Below are positions 23,726-30,793 of a DNA stretch of 40,036 nt, one piece after another. The translations under genes and the position numbers were made by a program. How positions within the stretch are numbered: position 1 is the stretch's first letter; every line of letters starts with the position of its first letter. The notes beneath the pieces are model-generated. The model was not told the origin of the DNA. It searched no databases and worked only from the letters and a program-made list of their open reading frames with translations. Location of the stretch: the NCBI GenBank assembly GCA_040268355.1, contig JAWRIT010000054.1, positions 1 through 40,036 of the forward strand, given 5' to 3'. The stretch is from UBA1367 sp040268355 (lineage in GTDB: Bacteria; Actinomycetota; Coriobacteriia; Coriobacteriales; Atopobiaceae).

Positions 23726-25354
23726 TCATCGGTGGGAGGTGGCCAGCATCTCGCGCGCATGCGCCAGCGAGAGCTCGCTCGTGTCGCCGGAGAGCATGCG
23801 GGCGATCTCAGCCACGCGGTCCTCGCCCGCAAGCTCGGCCAGGGTGGTCTCGGGCAGGTCGTCATCCGTCTTGCGCACCAGGTAGTGACGCTGTCCCATC
23901 ACGGCGACCTGCGCCAGGTGCGTGACCACGATCACCTGGTGCGTGGCAGCGAGCCGCGCGAGCACCTGGGCGAGCGCCACGGCGGTCGCGCCGCCCACAC
24001 CGGCGTCCACCTCGTCGAACACCAGCGTCTCGGTCCCGTCCGCCTCGCCCAGAACCACCTTGCACGCGAGCATCACGCGGCTTACCTCGCCGCCCGAGGC
24101 GATGCGGCGCAGCGGCCGCGCGGTGAGTCCCGCCGCAGGCCGGTAGAGCAGCTCCACCCGGCTCGGTCCGCTCACCGTCCACTGGGAGCGCGGCAGGCGC
24201 TCCAGACTCACCACGAGCTCGGCCGAGCCCATCTCCAGGTATGCCATCTGTTCGCTCACGGCACGTGCCAGCTCGGGAGCCACCTGGCCTCGCACGGCGT
24301 CGAGCTCGTCAGCGAGCGCGGCGAGGCGCTCCTCGGCCTCGTCGAGCGCCCGCTGCGCCTGGCGCACGCGCTGGCCGCCGTCGCCAGCCGCCGCGACCAC
24401 CTCGGCAGCCTGCTCGCGCCGCGCCAGGACGTCCTCCATGCGCGGGCCGTAGGTGCGCATGAGTCCCTGGAACGCCGCCATGCGGGATTGCAGACGATCG
24501 AGCTCCGCGGGATCGATGTCGACCGAGTCGCGGTAGTCCCGCAGCTCGGCGCCCACGTCCTCCAGGTCGATGAGGGCGCTGTCGAGCCGGTCGGCCAGCT
24601 CGGAGAGGGCCGCGTCGAACGACGAGGCGCCGCGCAGCTCGCCCACCGCCCCGCCGAGGGCGTCCAGCACACCACCTTCGTCAGCAAGGGCCTCGTGGGC
24701 CTCGCCGGCGGCGCGCAAGAGCGCGTCGGCGTGCTCGGCACGAGGCAAGGAGGCCTCGAGCTCCTCGTACTCCTCCACGCTCGGTCGGACGCCGTCGATG
24801 CGCCCCAAGACGAACTCCGCCTCCTCGAGGCGCGCGCCTGCGGCACGCGACAGCTCGCTCACCCGTTCCAACTCGCGCCGGGCCTCCCGCGCCGCGCCCA
24901 GGGCCGCACGGTACGCCTCAAGCGCGTCCGTCACGCGCTCCGCCGCCCACAGGTCCAGCAGCTCCACGTGCGTCGAGGCGTCAAGCAGGCGCTGGTGCTC
25001 GTGTTGTCCGCACAGATCGACGCTCGCACCGACCGTCTCGGCGAGCTCGCGGACCGACGCCATGCGCCCGTCGAGGCGCACGCGACCTCGGCCCGCCGCC
25101 TCAACGCGGCGCTGCACCACATGGCCGTCGGGATCGCCTCCCGCAAGGAAGATCCGCGCCTCGACCTCGAGGGCGTCCGCCCCCTCCCGCACGGCGGACG
25201 CGTCCGCGCGCTCCCCCACCAAAAGCTTGATGGCGCTCAGAAGCGCCGTCTTCCCGGCACCCGTCTCGCCCGTGAGCACCGTCAGACCCTCGGCCGGCTC
25301 GATGCTCGCCGAACGGATGAGGGCCACGTTCGAGACGCTCAGCTCGTCGATCAT
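23726..25354 (-). CDS. recN: DNA repair protein RecN
   Basis: SMC-like ATPase that assembles at double-strand breaks and aids recombination repair. The 542-residue product has Walker A GETGAGKT (residues 29-36), a Q-loop CGQHEHQRLL, a long coiled-coil middle (about 150-350), the ABC-type signature RIASGGEVSRVMLA and Walker B LVFDEVDAGVGG. Length is normal. It starts 13 bases after the nadK stop; its own ribosome site is weak, which suggests coupling within the operon. Confidence 0.96.
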   Translation of the reverse strand: MIDELSVSNVALIRSASIEPAEGLTVLTGETGAGKTALLSAIKLLVGERADASAVREGADALEVEARIFLAGGDPDGHVVQRRVEAAGRGRVRLDGRMASVRELAETVGASVDLCGQHEHQRLLDASTHVELLDLWAAERVTDALEAYRAALGAAREARRELERVSELSRAAGARLEEAEFVLGRIDGVRPSVEEYEELEASLPRAEHADALLRAAGEAHEALADEGGVLDALGGAVGELRGASSFDAALSELADRLDSALIDLEDVGAELRDYRDSVDIDPAELDRLQSRMAAFQGLMRTYGPRMEDVLARREQAAEVVAAAGDGGQRVRQAQRALDEAEERLAALADELDAVRGQVAPELARAVSEQMAYLEMGSAELVVSLERLPRSQWTVSGPSRVELLYRPAAGLTARPLRRIASGGEVSRVMLACKVVLGEADGTETLVFDEVDAGVGGATAVALAQVLARLAATHQVIVVTHLAQVAVMGQRHYLVRKTDDDLPETTLAELAGEDRVAEIARMLSGDTSELSLAHAREMLATSHR

Positions 25355-25369
25355 GGACGCATCGCCTGC

Positions 25370-26221
25370 CTACCGCTTGGTGTTGCCATAGAACACACGC
25401 GAGACCGACTCATAGAAGCTGCGGGCGCTCCGGTCGAGCAGGATGATGTCCCCTGGACCCCGCTTGACCTGCGCGCGCATGCCCCGAAGGCCCGCCCCCA
25501 AGGACTGGCCGTCGGCAAAGAACAGCCGATCGGCGTTGCGCTCGGGGTTGATGCGCAGCTCGACGACGTCTGCGGGAGAGGTGAGAAACGCTCGCGCGGT
25601 GATGGTGTGGCAGGCCACGGGCACACAGACCATGCCGCTGAACTCGGGCGTCACGATGGGGCCGCCCGCCGCCAGCGCGTAGCCCGTGGAGCCGGTCGCC
25701 GTCGACACCACGAAGCCGTCCCCACGCAGCCGGTCGATGTGATGGCCGGACACCGAGACGTCGAACACGATCATGTCACCGTGGACGCCATGGGTGAGCG
25801 AGAGGTCGTTGAGGGCGAAGGCCCGCTCGCTGACCATGCTCCCATCGGGACGCTCGAACTCGACCTTGATGTCGAGCGTCATGCGCTTCGAGGCATGGAG
25901 GTCCCCCGCCAGCGCGTCCGAGACCGTCTCGATGAGGTCGTCCGGACCCCCGCAGGTCAGAAAGCCCAAGTGGCCATACGAGAGGCCGAGCATGGGAATC
26001 TCCGAGTACCCGACGATGCGCGCCGCGCGCAGCAGGGTACCGTCCCCGCCCAAGGAGACGACCAGGTTGACGCCGTCGGTGTCGACCACCTGGTCAGGAA
26101 AGAGCTTCTTGTCGTGGGCCCACTGGACCTCCACGCCCTCGTCCTCGAGCCAGGTGGAGAGGCGCTGGGCGCCCTCGAGCGCGGGCGGGCGCGAGTAGTT
26201 CGGAACAAGCAGGACCTTCAT
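25370..26221 (-). CDS. nadK: NAD kinase
   Basis: Phosphorylates NAD to NADP with ATP or polyphosphate. The 283-residue product has GGDGT (residues 58-62), the ALNDLSLT motif, and TATGSTGYALAAGGP, the family's substrate-binding signatures. The ATG at 26221 with GGGAG upstream is preferred over a longer start at 26257. It lies between tlyA and recN, the order seen in many Gram-positive bacteria. Many bacterial NadK enzymes use polyphosphate, which would link it to ppk1 elsewhere in the window, but that is not shown here. Confidence 0.96.
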   Translation of the reverse strand: MKVLLVPNYSRPPALEGAQRLSTWLEDEGVEVQWAHDKKLFPDQVVDTDGVNLVVSLGGDGTLLRAARIVGYSEIPMLGLSYGHLGFLTCGGPDDLIETVSDALAGDLHASKRMTLDIKVEFERPDGSMVSERAFALNDLSLTHGVHGDMIVFDVSVSGHHIDRLRGDGFVVSTATGSTGYALAAGGPIVTPEFSGMVCVPVACHTITARAFLTSPADVVELRINPERNADRLFFADGQSLGAGLRGMRAQVKRGPGDIILLDRSARSFYESVSRVFYGNTKR

Positions 26222-26298
26222 GCGCGACTCCCGAAAAACGAACGTACGTATGCCCAAAGTGTAGCACGAAACCTATGCGCCACCGGCACCATGAGACT

Positions 26299-27054
26299 CT
26301 ACTCCGCGCTCTCGTGCCGCCTGACAAGTCGTCCCAGCAACAGGTACTCCACGTTGCCCTTGTGTCCGGTGATGGGGCTCTCGCACCAGCCGCAGGTCTC
26401 GAAGCCGGCATCCTCCAGGGCACGGGAGACGCTGGCCAGCGCCTCGGCGCGCACGGCCGCATCCCGTACGACGCCGCCGTCCCCCACCTGCTCGCGCGGG
26501 GCCTCGAACTGCGGCTTGACCAGGGCGAGGAAGCTTCCCCCGTCCTCCAGCAGCCGCACGACGGCCGGCAGCACCGTCCGCACCGAGGTAAACGACACGT
26601 CGCACACGACCAGCTGGTACGCGCCCGTCTGCTCGGGCATGTCAGGGACGTCGAGGATGTTGGTCCGCTCGAGCAGGGTCACCCGCTCGTCCTGGCGGAG
26701 GTTCCAGTCGAACTGCGCACGGCCCACGTCCACCGCAAGAACCCGCCGGGCGCCATGCTTGAGCAGACAGTCGGTGAAACCGCCCGTCGAGCAGCCCACG
26801 TCGACGCAGGCCAGTCCGCACGGATCGACGCCGAGACGCTCCAAGCCGTGCGCAAGCTTCAGACCGCCCCGACTCGCATACGCCCGCCGGCCCCGCACGT
26901 GCAGCTCGATACCAGGCTTGACCTGCTCGCCCGCAGACGTCAGCCTGCGATCCGAGGTCGAGACCTCGCCCGCCAGCACCGCACGCATCGCCTCGTCGAC
27001 CGAGGCGAAGAAGCCCTGCTCGACCAGCTCGGCATCAAGGCGGCGTCGTGCCAC
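26299..27054 (-). CDS. tlyA: TlyA-type rRNA 2'-O-methyltransferase
   Basis: Methylates the 2'-hydroxyl of cytidines in 16S and/or 23S rRNA; in mycobacteria this affects capreomycin sensitivity. The 251-residue product has an S4 RNA-binding domain (about 1-60), then an FtsJ-like Rossmann domain: SRGGLKL (Lys66), DVGCSTGGFTDCLL, VVCDVSF, ALVKPQFE and GNVEYLL, giving the expected K-D-K-E catalytic set. The start is GTG 27052-27054, one base after the xseB stop, so translation is coupled. Confidence 0.94.
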   Translation of the reverse strand: MARRRLDAELVEQGFFASVDEAMRAVLAGEVSTSDRRLTSAGEQVKPGIELHVRGRRAYASRGGLKLAHGLERLGVDPCGLACVDVGCSTGGFTDCLLKHGARRVLAVDVGRAQFDWNLRQDERVTLLERTNILDVPDMPEQTGAYQLVVCDVSFTSVRTVLPAVVRLLEDGGSFLALVKPQFEAPREQVGDGGVVRDAAVRAEALASVSRALEDAGFETCGWCESPITGHKGNVEYLLLGRLVRRHESAE

Positions 27055-27055
27055 G

Positions 27056-27403
27056 TCAGTTGTGCTCGGGGGAGCTGGCGTCGGGATGCTCGACCGAGTC
27101 GGACGAATCTTCGACCGCCGCCGTGCTCGGGGCCGCCGCGCCCTCGGCCTCGGCTGGAGCCGTCGCCTTGTCGGGCTCGTCCTGCTGGGGGGCGTCCTTC
27201 AGCCGTTCGAGCTCGCTCGGGGAGAAGTTGGTGGAGTCGATCAGGTCGACCGCCTTGGATCCCAGCGCGATGGCCTCGTCAAAGAGGTCAAGGGAGCGCT
27301 CGAGCGAGGTGTCCTTGTCGCGGACCTGCCCGATGATCTCGTCGAGCCGATCGGTGATCTGGTCGAAGTCCTGGTAGGCGGACACATCAGGCTTGCGGGC
27401 CAT
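27056..27403 (-). CDS. xseB: Exodeoxyribonuclease VII small subunit with acidic tail
   Basis: Small subunit that joins XseA to degrade single-stranded DNA. Residues 8-70 match XseB (FDQITDRLDEIIGQVRDKD, LERSLDLFDEAIALG). The remaining 45 residues are an Ala/Pro/Glu/Asp-rich tail, so at 115 residues it is longer than the usual 70-90. It begins 3 bases after the nusB stop. The large-subunit gene xseA, often adjacent, is not in this window. Confidence 0.9.
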   Translation of the reverse strand: MARKPDVSAYQDFDQITDRLDEIIGQVRDKDTSLERSLDLFDEAIALGSKAVDLIDSTNFSPSELERLKDAPQQDEPDKATAPAEAEGAAAPSTAAVEDSSDSVEHPDASSPEHN

Positions 27404-27406
27404 CGC

Positions 27407-28093
27407 CTACACCTGTGCCCACTCGGAGGGCGCGGGCGCGCTCGCCGGCTCGGAGGTCTCGATGGTGGCCATCGTCGGCGCTTCGTCGACCGCTGGCTCA
27501 GCCGTGGCGACATCGGGCTCGTCGGAATCGCCGGTCGCCCCGTCCATCGCCTGCAGCTCCTGCAACTCCTGCTGCTCCTGCAGCTCCCGTGCCTGCTGCT
27601 CTTGCTGCTCCTGCAGCTTCTGCGCCTCTAGCTCCTGCTCCCGGACCATGGCGAGGGCCTCCCCGACGACGTCCTCCCCCGCCTCCAGGCGACGGGCGAC
27701 CTTGCCGAGCAGCCCGTTCACGAAGCGCGAGGACTCGTCGATGCCATAGGCCTTAGCCAGCTCGACGCATTCGTCGATGGCGACGGCCGTGTCGACCTCG
27801 GGGACCTCGAGCATCTCGTAGAGCGCGAGCCGCACGAGGTTGCGGTCGACCGCCGGCATGCGCGAGACGCTCCAGTTTGCCGAGGTGTCCGAGATGATGG
27901 CGTCCAGCTCGCGCAGCATGGCGTCGGCGCCTAGCGCGATGCGCTCGCCGTAGTCGTCGAGCGGGCCCTCGTCAAGGGCGTAGGGGCCCTCCAGCACGTC
28001 ATGGACGGTGCGGCCGGTGGCCTCCGCCTGGAAGAGCAGCTGCAGCGCCTGGCTCCTCGCCAGGGTGCGCCCGCCAAAATGAGTTCCTGCCAC
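27407..28093 (-). CDS. nusB: Transcription antitermination factor NusB with Gln/Glu-rich tail
   Basis: Binds boxA RNA with NusE (S10) to support rRNA antitermination. The first about 145 residues are NusB (RSQALQLLFQAEATG, VDRNLVRLALYEML, AIDECVELAKAYG, SSRFVNGLLGKVAR). A further 80 residues are unusual: a Gln/Glu/Leu-rich helical stretch with repeated ELQEQQ and QEQQ units, then an Ala/Pro/Glu tail. Total 228 residues against a usual 130-160. The start is GTG 28091-28093 with AAGGAGT upstream, 3 bases after the Asp23-like stop. Confidence 0.94.
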   Translation of the reverse strand: MAGTHFGGRTLARSQALQLLFQAEATGRTVHDVLEGPYALDEGPLDDYGERIALGADAMLRELDAIISDTSANWSVSRMPAVDRNLVRLALYEMLEVPEVDTAVAIDECVELAKAYGIDESSRFVNGLLGKVARRLEAGEDVVGEALAMVREQELEAQKLQEQQEQQARELQEQQELQELQAMDGATGDSDEPDVATAEPAVDEAPTMATIETSEPASAPAPSEWAQV

Positions 28094-28096
28094 GCA

Positions 28097-28459
28097 CTAC
28101 TCCTTGGGGAACACGAGACTGTCAATGCTTACGTCGACCGAGGAGACCTCGACGCCCACTTGCGAGAGGATGGCGGAGGCGACGGCCTCGCGGACGTTCG
28201 CGGCCAGTTTGGTGAACGAATAGCCGTAGAAGACCGCAAGGTGCACACCCACCTTGAGCGCACCGTCATCCACCTCGGAGGTGACCGAGCGCTCGGGCGC
28301 CATGGCGCGACTGGTGAACACCGAGACGAGCGACGAGGCTATGTCGTTGCCGCCCACACGGGCGACCCCCTCGACGTCTTCGGCGGCGCGGGTCACGATG
28401 GCTGCCACGACGTCCTTTGACACGCCGATGCCAGAAATGTGGAGCTCGTTCTCAGCCAT
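28097..28459 (-). CDS. Asp23/Gls24 family protein
   Basis: A 120-residue protein of the alkaline-shock family: GIGVSKDVVAAIVTRAAEDVEGV, then VGVHLAVFYGYSFTKLAANV and SVDVSIDSLVF. Members are abundant cytoplasmic proteins tied to cell-envelope homeostasis; those encoded beside nusB are very common in Gram-positive bacteria. AAAGGA precedes the ATG. It is 48 bases downstream of efp and 3 bases upstream of nusB. Confidence 0.93.
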   Translation of the reverse strand: MAENELHISGIGVSKDVVAAIVTRAAEDVEGVARVGGNDIASSLVSVFTSRAMAPERSVTSEVDDGALKVGVHLAVFYGYSFTKLAANVREAVASAILSQVGVEVSSVDVSIDSLVFPKE

Positions 28460-28507
28460 GGGATGTCCTTTCGGGTGCTTGGGTCCGGTGCTGGCGCTTA
28501 TCCGCCT

Positions 28508-29071
28508 CTAGACGCGGCCCACGAACTTGCCGTCGCGGGTGTCGATCTTGATCCGCTCGCCGACATTGAGATACATGGGGACCTGCACGACGGCGCCCGT
28601 CTCGATCGTCGCGGGCTTGCCACCGCCCTGCACGGTGTCGCCCTTGAAGCCAGGCTCGGTCTCCACGATCTCCGCCTCGATGAACATGGGAGGCTGCACG
28701 GCGTAGAGCACGTCGTTGGCGTACTGCAGCAGGCACGTGTCGTTCTCCTTGAACCACTTGGCCGCGTCGCCGATCATCTCGAGGCCCACCTCGATCTGCT
28801 CGTAGGTCTCGTTGTCCATGAAGTAGTAGATGTTGCCATCGTTGTAGAGGTACTGCATCTCGCGCGTCTGCATGTTGACGCTCTCGAACTTGGCGGACTG
28901 CTGGAAGTTCTCCTCGTTCACACGACCGGTGCGGATGTCGCGGTACTTGGTCCGCACGTAGGTGTTGCCCTTGCCGGGCTTGACATGCTGGGCCTCCAGG
29001 ATGACGCAGTCCTTGCCCTTGATGTTGACGCCCAGGCCGACCTTGAGATCGGTGATGCCCAGAGTTGCCAT
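28508..29071 (-). CDS. efp: Translation elongation factor P
   Basis: Binds between the P and E sites and relieves stalling at polyproline stretches. The 187-residue product has normal length and three beta-barrel domains; the loop HVKPGKGNTYVR carries Lys34 at the position modified in many bacteria. No EpmA/EpmB-type modification gene is seen here. The ATG at 29071 with AAAGG upstream is preferred over an upstream in-frame ATG at 29119. It is first in the minus-strand run and lies behind a good -10 box. The proline-rich extension of GlgA in this window (repeated EP/AP, few PP) would make only modest demands on EF-P. Confidence 0.96.
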   Translation of the reverse strand: MATLGITDLKVGLGVNIKGKDCVILEAQHVKPGKGNTYVRTKYRDIRTGRVNEENFQQSAKFESVNMQTREMQYLYNDGNIYYFMDNETYEQIEVGLEMIGDAAKWFKENDTCLLQYANDVLYAVQPPMFIEAEIVETEPGFKGDTVQGGGKPATIETGAVVQVPMYLNVGERIKIDTRDGKFVGRV

Positions 29072-29131
29072 GCGAGAAAACCTTTCGATCGGCTCCGGAT
29101 GCTCTTCCGGTAAGTTCACATACGAATGACG

Positions 29132-29137
29132 AGTATA
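29132..29137 (-). promoter_or_regulatory. -10 box of the efp operon promoter
   Basis: TATACT on the minus strand, about 60 bases before the efp start, is a near-consensus -10. The -35 region at 17 bases (TCTGTG) is weak. It is the only good promoter-like element seen ahead of the efp-to-peptidase run. Confidence 0.45.
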
Positions 29138-29337
29138 GCGTACCTTCGGGGCACCACAGACGTCTGGATCCAGACTTACACGGACACTACCGAGCGTGCG
29201 TGCGACCGGCGTGGTGGCGGACCCATCGCCGGCGCGCTACCTCTAGAATTGGTACGAACGCACGCCCTGCCGGCCTCCCTCGCGGCTGACAGGGCCTCGC
29301 ACCAGACCCAACACCCGCCTCCGGCGAAAGGACCTCC

Positions 29338-30546
29338 ATGCGCTTTGACTTCACCACCATCCCCGACCGCCATGGCCACGACTCCCTTGCCATCGACGGC
29401 CTGGGCGATGGCGCTGGCTTTGCCCCATCCGCCCCCAAGGAGGGCTTCGACTCCATCCCGCTCTGGGTCGCCGACATGAGCTTTGCCACCGCCCCGTCGG
29501 TCACGCGGGCCATGCACGAGCGCATCGATCACCCCTTCTTTGGCTACTACGAGGCATCGGACGCCTACTACCAGGCCATCTGCGATTGGCATCGCACACG
29601 CAAGGACACCTCCGACCTCACGCGCGAGCATATCGGCTACGAGAACGGCGTGCTGGGCGGTGTGGTGAGCGCCCTCGGCGTGCTCTGCTCGCGCGGCGAC
29701 AACGTGCTCGTGCACTCCCCCACCTACGTGGGGTTCACCGGCGCGTGCGAGAACAACGGCTACCACCTGGTGCACAGCCCCCTCGTGCTCGACGCGGACG
29801 GCGTCTGGCGCATGGACTTCGACGACATGGAGCGGCGCATCGTCGAGCACAAGATCCACGCGGTCATCTTCTGCTCGCCGCACAACCCCTGCGGGCGCGT
29901 GTGGGAGCGGTGGGAGCTGGAGCGGGCCATGGAGCTCTTCGAGCGGCATGACGTGTGGGTGATATCGGACGAGATCTGGTCCGACCTGGTGCTGGACGGC
30001 CACCGTCACCTCCCCACGCAGCAGGTGAGCGACTGGGCGCGACAGCACGCCGTTGCCCTCTACGCGCCGTCCAAGACCTTCAACCTCGCGGGCCTCGTCG
30101 GCTCCTACCACGTCATCTACAACCCGTGGCTGCGCGACCGTGTGCACAAGGAGGGCTCGCTCGCGCACTACAACGACCAGAACGTCGTCTCCATGCACGC
30201 GCTGATGGGCGCCTACACCAGCGAGGGCGCCGCATGGTGCGACGAGCTGCGCCAGGTCCTCTCGGACAACGTCGCCTACGCCTGGGAGAAGCTGCGTTCG
30301 TATCCCGGCGTGCGCGTCTCTCGGCCCGAGGCCACCTACGTGCTGCTCGCCGACTGCCGCGCATGGTGCGACGAACATGGCGTGAGCTATACGGACTTCC
30401 CGCGCCTGGGCTGGGACGTGGGGGTGACCTGGCACGACGGGCGACTCTTTGCGTGCCCGGGATTCGTGCGCATCGCCGTCTCCGTGCCACATGCCCAGGT
30501 GATCGAGGCCTTCGATCGCCTGGACCGTTACGTGTTCGCACGCTAG
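29338..30546 (+). CDS. MalY/PatB-type aminotransferase (cystathionine beta-lyase)
   Basis: PLP-dependent class I/II aminotransferase-fold enzyme; this branch cleaves C-S bonds of cystathionine or related thioethers. The 402-residue product opens with FDFTTIPDRHGHDSL, and has PLWVADMSFATAP, CSPHNPCGRVW, SDEIWSDLVL and the PLP lysine in APSKTFNLAG (Lys246). AAAGGA lies just before the ATG. It is divergent from efp and appears monocistronic. Activity may also release hydrogen sulfide from cysteine, as known for family members in oral anaerobes. Confidence 0.93.
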   Translation: MRFDFTTIPDRHGHDSLAIDGLGDGAGFAPSAPKEGFDSIPLWVADMSFATAPSVTRAMHERIDHPFFGYYEASDAYYQAICDWHRTRKDTSDLTREHIGYENGVLGGVVSALGVLCSRGDNVLVHSPTYVGFTGACENNGYHLVHSPLVLDADGVWRMDFDDMERRIVEHKIHAVIFCSPHNPCGRVWERWELERAMELFERHDVWVISDEIWSDLVLDGHRHLPTQQVSDWARQHAVALYAPSKTFNLAGLVGSYHVIYNPWLRDRVHKEGSLAHYNDQNVVSMHALMGAYTSEGAAWCDELRQVLSDNVAYAWEKLRSYPGVRVSRPEATYVLLADCRAWCDEHGVSYTDFPRLGWDVGVTWHDGRLFACPGFVRIAVSVPHAQVIEAFDRLDRYVFAR

Positions 30547-30750
30547 CGCGGGCTACGGGCGTTGGGGCGACGCCTTGGGGCTCCCAGAATGCCGGTGAGA
30601 CCTTGTCCGAAGTGCCACCGAACGGGACGGACAGAGGCGGTGAGGAGTGGCCTTCTGGCGGGCAGGGGTCTCTACGTGCGCGTTCGTAGGACTCGTCGGC
30701 AGTGCTCACCGATACCTGGGCGCGGACGACAGGAGGTTGCGGTATTCCCT

Positions 30751-30759
30751 TGGTATGAC
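30751..30759 (+). promoter_or_regulatory. Extended -10 promoter of glgA
   Basis: TGGTATGAC is an extended -10 (TGn plus TATGAC) about 35 bases upstream of the glgA start, with no good -35. It resembles the rnpB promoter TGGTACAAT. Confidence 0.45.
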
Positions 30760-30793
30760 CTGTCGCATGAGCACCCACGTTGGGAGGAACACC

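Noticed and set aside
23669..27631. A very long open frame on the plus strand antisense to maf, recN, nadK, tlyA and xseB.
   Set aside because: It mirrors well-identified minus-strand genes, has no recognisable domains and is explained by high GC content, which makes stop codons rare on the opposite strand.
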